Notes: a model not told the origin generated them from the sequence alone. A DNA stretch of 64,000 nt from an uncultured Bacteroides sp. (GCA_905203765.1 CAJKXC010000009.1:3967-67966), one strand, 5' to 3'; positions 52,362 to 61,731 are shown, numbered from the stretch's first letter. Numbers and translations are program-made.

Positions 52362-53612
52362 ATGGGATTCGTTATAATTATAGCCTTAATAATTGTCATT
52401 GTTATTATGTGCATTAAAACAATGGCTGGAGATGCTGGAGAAATAAATAATAGCGATCGAAGTTATAAGGACTATGATGTGTCTAAACGTTCATCACCTC
52501 ATCCTAACGATACCCCTTTAGGTAATGCAAATTCTGTTGCAAATTTGCCTTTGCATAAGATGCAACAGGAACTGGATAAATTAGCAAAATTGCCCCAAGA
52601 TAGTATTTCCGGGATAGGAAAGTATCTTTTTTTTGATACAGAAACGACAGGGCTTCCTCATAAACGAAATGCTCCATCAGAAGATTTCACTAATTGGCCA
52701 TATATTGTAGAAATAGCGTGGTACTTGACAGACGAAAAAGGTTTGTTAATTGATGGCTGCCATTATATTGTCAAACAGAATATAGCTATACCAGCGAATG
52801 CGACAAAAATACACCATATCACTACAGAAAAAATGCTTACTGAAGGTGTATCTCCCCAAGAAGTATATAGTCTATTTGTGGAGTCGGCAAACAATGCAGA
52901 GTACGTTATAGCTCATAATTTAGAGTTTGATTTACCCATAATTGATTGCGAACTTCTTAGAAATGGATTTGATAAAGTTCTCTTTTCTAAAAAGCAATTT
53001 TGTACAATGATAGCAGGACGTGATTTTTGCTCTGTTTATGATTGTGCAGGTCGAATTAAGAACCCTAAATTATCAGAACTCTTTGGACAATTGTATTTTG
53101 ATAATCCATATTTAAATTTTGAAGGCACTCATAATGCTTTAGCTGATACGAATATGCTATATCGGTGTTTTATGAAAATGAAAGAATTAAAACCTAATTT
53201 ACTTGATAATCAATTAAAAAGAGAGGAAATTCTTTCTATGATAAAAATCAATACAGAATATGAACCAGAACCAACATCGAATATAGAAAGTGTTATACCC
53301 ATGATTGCTAATGAGGAACTAATAAACTATTTTGAGAATGGAATATTTAACGGATGCCAAGTATTAGTCACAGGAGTTTCGAGCGAAGACAAAGAGAGAT
53401 ACTGGGAAATGATAGTTGATTTGAATGGAAAAGTCGTAAAGTCAGTAACAAAAAATTTGGCAATAGTCGTCTTAGGAGCTGTCCCTGGATGGAAGAAAAT
53501 AGAAAACATAAAAGAAAAAATAGAATCTGGTGAGCGCATTATTGGGATTACCGATATTCAGTTAGAATTACTACATATGACTTTTATGAAACAATCGTTT
53601 AAAGCGGAGTAA
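52362..53612 (+). CDS. Membrane-anchored DEDDh exonuclease with BRCT domain
   Basis: This 416-residue protein has an N-terminal membrane helix (residues 3-18), a DEDDh exonuclease domain like the DNA polymerase III epsilon proofreader (FDTETTG with Asp92/Glu94; HNLEFD with Asp190; HNALADT with His257/Asp262) and a C-terminal BRCT domain (GCQVLVTGVSSEDKER on, about 328-405). It is AT-richer than its neighbours, has its own promoter and terminator and lies between the lysis and tail genes, so it looks like a moron. It may degrade nucleic acid at the membrane, perhaps against incoming phage DNA; that is inference. Confidence 0.82.
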   Translation: MGFVIIIALIIVIVIMCIKTMAGDAGEINNSDRSYKDYDVSKRSSPHPNDTPLGNANSVANLPLHKMQQELDKLAKLPQDSISGIGKYLFFDTETTGLPHKRNAPSEDFTNWPYIVEIAWYLTDEKGLLIDGCHYIVKQNIAIPANATKIHHITTEKMLTEGVSPQEVYSLFVESANNAEYVIAHNLEFDLPIIDCELLRNGFDKVLFSKKQFCTMIAGRDFCSVYDCAGRIKNPKLSELFGQLYFDNPYLNFEGTHNALADTNMLYRCFMKMKELKPNLLDNQLKREEILSMIKINTEYEPEPTSNIESVIPMIANEELINYFENGIFNGCQVLVTGVSSEDKERYWEMIVDLNGKVVKSVTKNLAIVVLGAVPGWKKIENIKEKIESGERIIGITDIQLELLHMTFMKQSFKAE

Positions 53613-53632
53613 AAAACTCCGCTTTTCTTTTT
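53603..53632 (+). terminator. Terminator of the exonuclease gene
   Basis: GCGGAGT and ACTCCGC around AAAAA, followed by TTTTCTTTTT. Confidence 0.88.
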
Positions 53633-53660
53633 GCCATCCCAAATAAAATCCCCATATTTG
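53630..53660 (+). promoter_or_regulatory. Duplicated promoter after the exonuclease gene (repeat copy 2)
   Basis: TTTG, 19 bases, CATATTTG, sharing TTTGCCATCCCAAATAAAA with 52194. It restores a promoter after the inserted gene. Transcription would begin near 53670. Confidence 0.7.
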
Positions 53661-53666
53661 CAATGC

Positions 53667-53737
53667 CAAATTATTTATTATACAGTCATCTTTGAGTGCG
53701 GAATAGGTGCTCAATACGAAATTGGGCTTTTTTTATG
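53667..53737 (+). ncRNA. Possible short RNA between a promoter and a terminator
   Basis: A promoter at 53630-53660 is followed about 70 bases later by a hairpin terminator (GCTCAAT and ATTGGGC, then seven T residues at 53731-53737). No reading frame of note lies between. It may be a small RNA or an attenuated leader. Confidence 0.4.
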
Positions 53738-53856
53738 TCCATCGGTTTACTCCCGACATTAATGTCGCCAGCAAATCCATATACGAAATAGTAGAAATTT
53801 ACTTACGTAAACGAATACGGCTGTCTTTTCTCGATATCTTATTTGCTCAAGGGTGA

Positions 53857-53956
53857 GTATGATAAATGATTTGGCGATCTCGGGAAATTGGCAGCCGTTC
53901 TTGTATCTTTTTGGGCCAAGAGAACTTGCCAGTAACAGCCAAATCATTTATCATAC
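53857..53956 (+). ncRNA. Leader structure with 19-bp perfect closing arms
   Basis: GTATGATAAATGATTTGGC (53857-53875) is exactly complementary to 53938-53956 across 62 bases, and an internal hairpin (GGCA...GTTCT with AGAAC...TGCC) fills the middle. The next gene's ATG at 53957 begins directly after the 3' arm. The layout recalls the leaders of the three cassettes, but the sequence is unrelated. Confidence 0.6.
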
Positions 53957-54199
53957 ATGAAGACTTTAACCCAGGGTACGCCAGCCGTACCCGCATTCCG
54001 CTCAACCCAGGAATGCAACACGCTCCAAGAGCGTTACTACCGCAGCATCTGTGACTGCGAAGTTCGAACCACCACCGACCGCTGGTACATCGCTACCATT
54101 GCCAGTATCTGTGCTACATTTATCTTCCCGCCTTGCGCCTTAGTGGCAATTTATTGTTATCTTAAGGCACACAAATCAAAGAAAGGGGGTATCAAATGA
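53957..54199 (+). CDS. Unknown small membrane protein
   Basis: This 80-residue protein has a Cys-containing N-terminus (CNTLQERYYRSICDCEV) and a membrane segment (IATIASICATFIFPPCALVAIY) and ends in a basic tail. Its ATG sits on the 3' arm of a perfect RNA stem. It overlaps the next gene by four bases with a strong SD (AAAGGGGG). Not recognised. Confidence 0.6.
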   Translation: MKTLTQGTPAVPAFRSTQECNTLQERYYRSICDCEVRTTTDRWYIATIASICATFIFPPCALVAIYCYLKAHKSKKGGIK

Positions 54200-54378
54200 A
54201 TGATGAATTTATAATTAACAAAACTGTTAGCACTGGAAGTGAAGGTGGTTCACAAACCCTCTATAATCTATATTTGCAGAATCATGATGTGGAAATAGAA
54301 GAAATGAGTATGGATGAAATCATCCGGTTAGATGCCTTTTTGGCTACATGTATCAAGAAGGAAGGAGGTACCAAATGA
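54196..54378 (+). CDS. Tandem small paralogue 1
   Basis: This 60-residue protein shares with the next two genes a polar start, a strand-like tyrosine segment and an acidic helix (EEMSMDEIIRLDAFLA). The stop overlaps the next start as ATGA, and the codons for its EGG tail (GAAGGAGGT) form a strong SD for the next gene. Not recognised. Confidence 0.6.
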   Translation: MNDEFIINKTVSTGSEGGSQTLYNLYLQNHDVEIEEMSMDEIIRLDAFLATCIKKEGGTK

Positions 54379-54581
54379 GCCGCAATAGAAGTATCAATCA
54401 AGGGGGAATATTCGTTCAGGCTTCACGCCTGGTTTCGAATAACCAAGAGAGTGAGTATGTATACAACATATCCCACGCCGGTAATTTTGAGATGGAAGAA
54501 CTGACATCTGACGAAGTACGTGAACTCATCACTTGCCTTCAACGCGCTTTGATAATAACAGAGGAAGGAGGTAAGCAATGA
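54375..54581 (+). CDS. Tandem small paralogue 2
   Basis: This 68-residue protein (MSRNRSINQGGIFVQASR) is of the same type, with EELTSDEVRELITCL in place of the paralogous helix and the same EGG tail. The start at 54375 uses ATGA overlap with the gene before and is preferred over an upstream in-frame ATG. Confidence 0.6.
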   Translation: MSRNRSINQGGIFVQASRLVSNNQESEYVYNISHAGNFEMEELTSDEVRELITCLQRALIITEEGGKQ

Positions 54582-54775
54582 AACATCGCCCCATGAATAT
54601 CAGTGAACAAATTATTCACTATCCGAGTGGAAGCAAAGAGTTTTATTTTACCATCAGTATGGGTGAATATGCTGTTCTCGAAGATCTGAATATCTCGGAA
54701 TTGTTCCGTCTACAACGGATTATTAATTCTGTGGCCAGTAAATATATAATGAAAGGAGGTCCAAATGAAAAATGA
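54578..54775 (+). CDS. Tandem small paralogue 3
   Basis: This 65-residue protein (MKHRPMNISEQIIHYPSGS) completes the series, with LEDLNISELFRLQRII matching the acidic helix. It ends in GGPNEK, whose codons again supply AAAGGAGG for the following gene. Not recognised. Confidence 0.6.
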   Translation: MKHRPMNISEQIIHYPSGSKEFYFTISMGEYAVLEDLNISELFRLQRIINSVASKYIMKGGPNEK

Positions 54776-55049
54776 AACTATGGAATTTACAGCAGCAGAT
54801 GCCCGCTTATTAAAGGAGAAATCTACCTCTTTTAATCACATTGTATCCTTAATTAAAGAAGCTGCTTCGGAAGGCAAAAGTTGTACGTCTCTGAAAATAT
54901 TCAATAAAGAGCATATCATAGAGCTTGAGAAACGTGGATTTCTTGTAGGTAAGACTGTTGATTCTTGTGTCTATAACGTATTTTGGGACTATGATAATGC
55001 ACTGAAAAAACTTGTTCAACAAAATAATGGAACTAATGAAAACAAATAA
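54765..55049 (+). CDS. Unknown small protein
   Basis: This 94-residue protein (MKNETMEFTAADARLLKEKS) is helical at first and has KIFNKEHIIELEKRGF in the middle. It overlaps both neighbours. Not recognised. Confidence 0.55.
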   Translation: MKNETMEFTAADARLLKEKSTSFNHIVSLIKEAASEGKSCTSLKIFNKEHIIELEKRGFLVGKTVDSCVYNVFWDYDNALKKLVQQNNGTNENK

Positions 55050-55305
55050 TGAAGAAAAGATAACCGATATCAGCATCCATATCGCAGCCTTGTCTGCATC
55101 ATTCAAGCCCGCACCGGATGTCCGTCATGCTACCCATTGGTTCACGACCGACGAAGTCTACGATGCCATACGCCGTATCGATCCCGGTGCACAGATTACT
55201 AAGGACCAAGTGCATCAAGCCATGATTGATGCCGGTTACCAATATCGGAACCGTCCCGGTTCCTCCGGTTTGGATTTCCGATGGATGCTCCAAGCGAAAG
55301 AATAG
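55027..55305 (+). CDS. Unknown small protein
   Basis: This 92-residue protein, or 89 from the ATG at 55036, has a helical DNA-binding-like pattern (WFTTDEVYDAIRRIDPG then KDQVHQAMIDAGYQYRNRP) and a strand-rich end (GLDFRWMLQAKE). It may be a small winged-helix-like regulator. Not recognised. Confidence 0.5.
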   Translation: MELMKTNNEEKITDISIHIAALSASFKPAPDVRHATHWFTTDEVYDAIRRIDPGAQITKDQVHQAMIDAGYQYRNRPGSSGLDFRWMLQAKE

Positions 55306-55427
55306 GATAGAGTAGGATACCGGGAAACCTTAACGTATCAGTTGCACAAAAGATATCAGGTTTCCCGGTCCTATTTTGCTTATATCGAATAAATTGTCTA
55401 TTTTTGAATTAATAAAACGATCGCAAT

Positions 55428-55577
55428 ATGTGGTATCTCATTTACATAGTCATAGTCTTTCTTCTGATGCCGGCAATTTCTGTCCGCTCTTCAGTCGATA
55501 AGCTCTTCTACCTCATCTTATCATTAGCTCTCCCGGTAGTAGGTATCTACATCTATTGGATTTCTTTCCGTCGATAA
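55428..55577 (+). CDS. Small membrane protein, PLDc_N-like
   Basis: This 49-residue protein has two membrane segments (WYLIYIVIVFLLMPAI and LFYLILSLALPVVGIYIYW) with a short polar link and RR at the end. It resembles the N-terminal membrane part of phospholipase-like proteins and small phage membrane proteins. It lies just before the tail genes. Confidence 0.5.
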   Translation: MWYLIYIVIVFLLMPAISVRSSVDKLFYLILSLALPVVGIYIYWISFRR

Positions 55578-55633
55578 CTGTCCTTTCTGCATCTTTATCC
55601 CTACTGTACTTTCGCTGCAAATAAGCAGCGAAT

Positions 55634-56053
55634 ATGATTACAGAACAGCAGATTCGAACCCGGTTTGTTCACGATGTCATGTCCAAAGGCATCAACCAAA
55701 TCTACGAAACACAAGAAAATGTGGTTCGTACATACCTTAATACCCGTTCCGGTGATCTTTTAGCCCACCTCAAGCGCCGGCCGTTTACTTCGCAGGAGTC
55801 AGACTCCAAGCAAGTCTACTACATACGCATCTTCCCGTACCTCCGCTTCCTGGATATCAATTACCGACGCGGGAAAGACCGTATTTCCCGACACATCCGA
55901 CGTAACCTGGCCCTGTATAACCGCGTAGTCTGGGGAGTCCTTTACCACGAAACCTTCCCGGAAATTCAGTATGGCTTCACCGAAGAAGTCCGCAACTCCG
56001 TCCGCCAGGAATTGGAGCAAGCCCTTCTATACGAACAATCCTCTAATTGGTAA
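55634..56053 (+). CDS. Tail-associated protein before the tape measure
   Basis: This 139-residue, Arg/Tyr-rich protein (YYIRIFPYLRFLDINYRRG) ends just before the tape measure. Its position is that of a tail assembly or completion protein in Bacteroides phages. Not recognised by motif. Confidence 0.55.
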   Translation: MITEQQIRTRFVHDVMSKGINQIYETQENVVRTYLNTRSGDLLAHLKRRPFTSQESDSKQVYYIRIFPYLRFLDINYRRGKDRISRHIRRNLALYNRVVWGVLYHETFPEIQYGFTEEVRNSVRQELEQALLYEQSSNW

Positions 56054-56058
56054 CCGAT

Positions 56059-59000
56059 ATGGGAAAAAGTAAACATCTATCCGAAGACGAACTCAGATAT
56101 GTCATTTCTGCAGAGACAGAGAAGGCACAAAAGGAAATCCATGCACTTTCAACAGCAACAAAGGACCTCCAGAAGCAGCAACGCGAGCGTCTTAAAGCTA
56201 TGATTGAACTCGAATCACAAGGGAAGAAAGAAAGTGATGCTTATAAAAAGCTGGCTAAGGAATACCGGGATTACAATAAGCAGATATCCGACAATAACAA
56301 GAAGATGGATGAACTTACCCGGAAGATTGATGTCAATGTCCTCTCCATGTCGCAGCTGAAGAAGCAATCCCGCGACCTGCGCCGTGAATTGGATAATGTT
56401 TCCAAAGCTGCGGATCCGGAACGGTACTCACTCTTGGAAAAACAACTACGGAAAGTCGATGAACGGATGAACGAACTTAAGGTAAGTGCAAAAAGTCTGC
56501 GCGAAATAGCTACATCCGAAACAGCATTAGGGGCTATGTCCGGAATCATGTTTACCAAGTTGGCAGAAAAGGCAGGGGATTATCTTAGAAGAATGAAAGA
56601 GATAGTTGCTGAAGGTGTTGAAATGGCAGAATCAGCCGATGGCGTTAAGAAAGCATTCGATGCCCTGGACGATGGAACTATCCTCAAGACTTTGCGTAAA
56701 GCAACCAAAGATACGGTGACCGATCTTGATTTGATGAAAGCCACTGTCCAAGCCAACGACTTTCGGATCCCGCTTGATGACCTCGGCAAGTACCTCCAGT
56801 TTGCCCAACTTAAAGCACAACAGACCGGGCAGTCCGTTGACTATATGACGAACTCCATTGTAACCGGTCTTGGTCGTAAATCAGTCCTTATCCTGGATAA
56901 TCTTGGGCTCTCAGCAGCCGAGATCAATGAGCAAATGGCGCAGACCGGAGATTTTATGTCTGCTGTCGCAGCCATTGTAGATAAGCAGTTGGCAGCGGCC
57001 GGAGATAACTATGTTTCATCCGCCGATCGTGCTCAAGCGGCCACTGTCCGATTTCAGAATGCACAACGGGAACTTGGGGAGACTATTCTTCCGATGAAAG
57101 AAAAATGGGATGAATTCTATTCTGGCGTATCCGTTTCGACGATGGAGCTCATTGGATGGGTAGTGAAACACCGCAGTGCACTATTAACTCTGATTACCGC
57201 ATATTCGGCATATAGGGTTGCAACCCAGCTGGCAACCACAGAAACCTATAAAAACATAACAGCTACAAAGGCTTCGGTGCTTCTGGATAAATTGAAACTG
57301 GCTTGGATAAACAACTCTAAGGGAGCAACCCTCCTATATGCTGCAGCTAAAGCCAAACTGACAGGAAACACGGTAAGAGCCAACGCTGCCATGAAGATGT
57401 TCAATGCCACTTGCAAAGCAAACGTCATAGGATTTGTGGTTTCTGCCGTGGTAACCGCCATTTCTTATTTCGCCCTGTTTCGTGACAAGACGGATGAAGT
57501 GACCGAAGCGCAACGCAGGATGAACGACGAACTGGACCGCACATCGGAAACCCTGAAAAAGATATCCAAGGTGAAAATAAACGCTGAGAACATGCAGTTC
57601 CTTACGGACAAGCAGAAACTGCAATTGAAGGTTGACGCGCAACAGGGCATCGATGAGCTGGACAACCTCATTACAGAAGGTATGATAGCCAACAAGCAAT
57701 GGTACGAGGCCGAGAAGCAAAGTATCCTGAAGATGGTGGGCTACAACGAGGTACTGAAGAAATCGTACCTCAGTGGTTTGGAACATGACTTGGAGGAACG
57801 TATGAAAGTGATAGACGGATATATAGAGGAGAAGAAAAAACTGGAGAAAATAATGACGATGACACCGGACCTCGTTGAATCTAAGAAGAAAGAGATAGAA
57901 GAAGCTGAAAAAACAATAGCTACTACTGTAGAAGAGGTAGAAGCACGTAACAAGAAAGTAGCTGCGTTGAAAGCAGAACTGGAAGCCTTGCAGAACTTAG
58001 GCATCCAGAAGAAAAAAAACAGCAATACGGACAAAGATAAGGATGAAAGGGAGAGGCTTGAAGCAGAAAAGGAGATGATCCGCCAGCTTCAAGTCCAGCG
58101 TGATGACGCATTAGCCGAGGAACAAAGAAGTCACGACCATGCACTGAATTCCTACAGGCTGATGCTGCATAACAAACAAATTTCCCAAGAGCAATTTGAA
58201 ATATGGGAAGCTGCTCACAACAGTAACTTAGCCGACCGTCGTCTCTCTATTGAAGAGAAGTATGCCAAGCTTTCGGAAGCCCTTGATTTGAAAAACGGAA
58301 AGCTGAAAGAACAAACTGTGAAGGATGCTACAAAACGTGTGGAACAGGCAGAACAACAGTCGTTCGATACCCGCTTGAAAGCAGAGCAGACTTTCCGTAG
58401 CAATATGGACGCATTACGGAAAATGGCGGAGCAGACCCCTGTCACTCCTGAAGCCAAACTGGAAGTAGAATACAAAACGAAGCTGCAACTGACGGAAGCT
58501 TACTATAAAGCGTCGTTGGAATTTGCGAAACAGTATGGCCAGGACGAAGCGGAAATAACAGAAATATATGATCGGGCAAAACTGAACCTGGAACGGGAAT
58601 ATCAGGAAGAAAAGAAAAAACTGGCCGAGAAAACTTCCGAAGAACTGAAAGCCCTGCAGGGCAACGACCTTTCGCAGCAGTTCACCGACATCTACAATTA
58701 CATAGAGAAACTGAAAGAAGCCATAGACCAGGCCGATTTCGGTGGGATGCTGCAAAGCATACAGGGCATAGTGAACACCGTACTGGGAGGAATGAGCAAT
58801 GCCTTCAATACATTCAAGCAAATAGAAATAGACAATATAGAAGCCAAATATGCCGCCGAGATAGAGGCGGCACAGAGCAATACCGAAGAAGTGGAACGCC
58901 TGGAACAGGAAAAGGCGCAAAAGAAATTGGATATAGAGAAAAAGTATGCCGATGTACAGTTTGCGGTAAAGGCATCCCAGATCATAGCGAATACGGCGCT

Positions 59001-59673
59001 GGCCATTATGATGGCTTTGGCCCAATTGGGACCCATTGCCGGACCTATCGCCGCCGCCCTGATGGCATCGACGGGAGCGGTGCAGCTGGCAGCTGCCAAC
59101 GCAGAACGGGAAAAAGTCAAGAACATGACTCTCTCCGGAAGTAGTACCGGTACCGGCCGCGGTACCCGTGTCGCCACTGGACGCCAGTCAGGCGGAAGTA
59201 TCGATGTTCGTCGTGCCCAGGACGGCAAACTTTTCCCAAACGCAGATTACGATCCGGACGCACGCGGCTACATCGATCATCCCACTGTGATAGTAGGAGA
59301 AGGACCTTCCGGTCAATCCAAAGAGTGGGTTGCCAGTAATGCTGCAGTAAGTAACCCCACGGTTGCGCCTATCCTCGACATCCTGGATCAATCCCAGCAA
59401 GCCGGTACCATCCGTACGCTCGACCTTAACCAGGCTATCCGCGCCCGCATGGCCGGATACGCTTCCGGCGGTTCCATCAACACTCCGATAGCCACTCCAA
59501 CGGATAAGCCATCAGGTACGGGTTACCCGCTTCCACCCGGACTCATGGAGCGCTTTGCCAACGCCATTATCCACCTTGACGACGAAGGATTCCCTTCGGC
59601 ACCGGTCATTCTCTCCGAATTCGAACGCAAACAGGCACTGCGGAACCGTTCGCGCAATATAGGTAAAAAATAA
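56059..59673 (+). CDS. Tail tape measure protein
   Basis: This 1204-residue protein should fix tail length and reach into the host at DNA entry. Long coiled coils (residues 20-150 and 590-960), hydrophobic segments in the middle (VIGFVVSAVVTAISYFALF) and near residue 980 (ALAIMMALAQLGPIAGPI) and a Gly/Ser-rich end are typical. The ATG at 56059 is preferred over an upstream TTG. Its length predicts a tail of roughly 180 nm by the usual 0.15 nm per residue rule, which is an estimate. It directly precedes tail-tip genes. Confidence 0.88.
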   Translation: MGKSKHLSEDELRYVISAETEKAQKEIHALSTATKDLQKQQRERLKAMIELESQGKKESDAYKKLAKEYRDYNKQISDNNKKMDELTRKIDVNVLSMSQLKKQSRDLRRELDNVSKAADPERYSLLEKQLRKVDERMNELKVSAKSLREIATSETALGAMSGIMFTKLAEKAGDYLRRMKEIVAEGVEMAESADGVKKAFDALDDGTILKTLRKATKDTVTDLDLMKATVQANDFRIPLDDLGKYLQFAQLKAQQTGQSVDYMTNSIVTGLGRKSVLILDNLGLSAAEINEQMAQTGDFMSAVAAIVDKQLAAAGDNYVSSADRAQAATVRFQNAQRELGETILPMKEKWDEFYSGVSVSTMELIGWVVKHRSALLTLITAYSAYRVATQLATTETYKNITATKASVLLDKLKLAWINNSKGATLLYAAAKAKLTGNTVRANAAMKMFNATCKANVIGFVVSAVVTAISYFALFRDKTDEVTEAQRRMNDELDRTSETLKKISKVKINAENMQFLTDKQKLQLKVDAQQGIDELDNLITEGMIANKQWYEAEKQSILKMVGYNEVLKKSYLSGLEHDLEERMKVIDGYIEEKKKLEKIMTMTPDLVESKKKEIEEAEKTIATTVEEVEARNKKVAALKAELEALQNLGIQKKKNSNTDKDKDERERLEAEKEMIRQLQVQRDDALAEEQRSHDHALNSYRLMLHNKQISQEQFEIWEAAHNSNLADRRLSIEEKYAKLSEALDLKNGKLKEQTVKDATKRVEQAEQQSFDTRLKAEQTFRSNMDALRKMAEQTPVTPEAKLEVEYKTKLQLTEAYYKASLEFAKQYGQDEAEITEIYDRAKLNLEREYQEEKKKLAEKTSEELKALQGNDLSQQFTDIYNYIEKLKEAIDQADFGGMLQSIQGIVNTVLGGMSNAFNTFKQIEIDNIEAKYAAEIEAAQSNTEEVERLEQEKAQKKLDIEKKYADVQFAVKASQIIANTALAIMMALAQLGPIAGPIAAALMASTGAVQLAAANAEREKVKNMTLSGSSTGTGRGTRVATGRQSGGSIDVRRAQDGKLFPNADYDPDARGYIDHPTVIVGEGPSGQSKEWVASNAAVSNPTVAPILDILDQSQQAGTIRTLDLNQAIRARMAGYASGGSINTPIATPTDKPSGTGYPLPPGLMERFANAIIHLDDEGFPSAPVILSEFERKQALRNRSRNIGKK

Positions 59674-59682
59674 CTCATTATT

Positions 59683-61731
59683 ATGAAAATAGTACATATC
59701 CCCACCGGCGAATCTTACCAGCTATCACCCGATACATTTCTCGAAGTGGAGAGGACGAACCTCTTCTTCAACGAGTATGGCGAGCAGACCTTACCCGTAA
59801 CCTTGCCGGATACCCCACTCAATCGCAGACTGTCCGGACACCCTGAGAGACTGGCAAACATAGAACGCCCATCTGCTGACATAGAATGTACCATTGCCGA
59901 CGGCGAATATTTCTGCCCCTGCCGACAGGCAGTCCTGGCCGCACACCGTAATGAAGGCATCACCACCACCTTCTACATGAATGAGGGCAGTTTTCTAAGT
60001 CGCCTGCAGAACACGCCTCTTACCGATGTGTTCGGTACGGAGACCGTGCCCGGTGTGAAGACTGTGGAACAAGGGATTGCCTGGTGCTGGAGCTTGCGTA
60101 CCGATACAGATCCACACTTCTCCATCTTCCCGGCCATCGTCGATATGGATGGTGAACGGCGCGTACTTAACGCAATGGCTGAAATGACATCGGACGGTAC
60201 GCCACTGAGAAGTGGCAGGGCAGTGACCGGGCTGTACAATGCCTACCCGCGCACCGAGAAGGTAGACGGGCGTACCATCAGCCTTGCTCCGGGATACTAC
60301 ATAACTCCTTTCATCCGCTGCATTTATGTGTTGCGTCGTGTGTTTGCTCATTTCGGTTATGAGCTGCAGGAGGGTTTCTTTGACAACACGCCACCTTTCA
60401 ACAAGATGGTGTTTATCAATGCTACTATGGATGCATTGGTGAACGGAGATATCCTTATTGCTCACCTGGTGCCCGATTGCCTATGCTCGGACCTCATCGA
60501 CCTTTTCCGCAAGAAGTTCTGCTGTGAATTCGTGCCCGACGAAGCCTCCCGCACCGTCGCGGTGCGCCTCTTCAATGACCTGTTGCACGAGAAGCCACAG
60601 GCAGACCTCACAGCCTATATGGACGGATATCCATCAGTGGAATATGCCACCCGCCGGCAACTGAAACTTTCGTCTGCTACCTCACTGACCGACTGCGCTA
60701 CATTCGACAGCCTCCGGCAGCTGAAGGAGAAATATCCTACAGCTTATTACAACTCCATCAATGGTGGCTACTACCGTGACGGCCATGCCGTGAGTGATTA
60801 CTCCGAACTACTGAGTGAAGGAAATATCCCATACTTTGCCGATAGCGACGGCCTGGAAGAATACGAAGTGACCGTGCCCGACTGCCAGCCTTGCCTATCC
60901 ACTGCAACCTTTCATACAGAGTATGACACAGACCGCAACGGAAATACTTACCCCCTTTTCACTTTAACCCACACCGGGCTTTACATAGGAGAGGCGCTGG
61001 CGCTGAACAGTACTCTTGTAACCGGCAATGGAGACACTGATGCAGACGAAGATAGCGAAGAAGGCGATACTGAAGGTAACAAGACAGACCGCCACAAGCA
61101 GAAGCCTGTGCTGGCATTCGTGAAACCCGGTACAGGGCAGCTCGCAGATGCATCGGTAGGAACCGTCACCCTGAAGGATTCCTACTCCTTGCTATACAAT
61201 GCCGTCGGTGGCATATACGAAACCTTCTGGAGAGAGTTCGACCTGCTGCTGCGTCATGCACTGAACACAGTTAGCGGACAGTTCCTGCTACCTCCGGCAC
61301 TAAAGAATTCACTCCAGGTACACAGCCCTGTATTACTGGAGGGAGTGAAGTGCCTGCCCGACAAGATAGGATTTACCTTGGGCGGCGGAAACCGTCCGGC
61401 CGAATGTACCCTGCTCACTACTAACCTGCAGCGCCCCGCCTGCTTACCCCCTATGATAGATACCGAGAAACCGGAATATCATTGGGAGCAGACAGGCGAG
61501 GTAACATTCTTGGACGAAGCCCACTGGAAGGCAGCGGGTTTCGTTCCGGAGACAAGCGTAAAATGCCCAAGTATCTTCCCGCCACCTCCTACCTACGCGC
61601 AGGTTGTACAAGGGAATACATGGTACGAACGTGAGGTATGGTACAGTTACTATCGGTCCGGTCGCGTAGACGGCACCGCAGGAAAATGGTACTACCTTCA
61701 TGCCATCTTCGCTCTGAAACCGTGTTGGTAG
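59683..61731 (+). CDS. Tail-tip or distal tail protein
   Basis: This 682-residue protein (MKIVHIPTGESYQLSPDTF) follows the tape measure and has an N-terminal beta-rich domain, a long central part and a C-terminal beta domain (EREVWYSYYRSGRVDG). Position suggests the distal tail or hub. A low-complexity acidic stretch (DTDADEDSEEGDTEGN) lies near residue 450. No clear enzymatic motif was seen. Confidence 0.65.
   Translation: MKIVHIPTGESYQLSPDTFLEVERTNLFFNEYGEQTLPVTLPDTPLNRRLSGHPERLANIERPSADIECTIADGEYFCPCRQAVLAAHRNEGITTTFYMNEGSFLSRLQNTPLTDVFGTETVPGVKTVEQGIAWCWSLRTDTDPHFSIFPAIVDMDGERRVLNAMAEMTSDGTPLRSGRAVTGLYNAYPRTEKVDGRTISLAPGYYITPFIRCIYVLRRVFAHFGYELQEGFFDNTPPFNKMVFINATMDALVNGDILIAHLVPDCLCSDLIDLFRKKFCCEFVPDEASRTVAVRLFNDLLHEKPQADLTAYMDGYPSVEYATRRQLKLSSATSLTDCATFDSLRQLKEKYPTAYYNSINGGYYRDGHAVSDYSELLSEGNIPYFADSDGLEEYEVTVPDCQPCLSTATFHTEYDTDRNGNTYPLFTLTHTGLYIGEALALNSTLVTGNGDTDADEDSEEGDTEGNKTDRHKQKPVLAFVKPGTGQLADASVGTVTLKDSYSLLYNAVGGIYETFWREFDLLLRHALNTVSGQFLLPPALKNSLQVHSPVLLEGVKCLPDKIGFTLGGGNRPAECTLLTTNLQRPACLPPMIDTEKPEYHWEQTGEVTFLDEAHWKAAGFVPETSVKCPSIFPPPPTYAQVVQGNTWYEREVWYSYYRSGRVDGTAGKWYYLHAIFALKPCW

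Noticed and set aside
52362..53612. Replicative DNA polymerase III epsilon subunit
   Set aside because: The exonuclease motifs match, but the membrane helix, BRCT domain, AT-rich codons and phage position point to a separate accessory protein.
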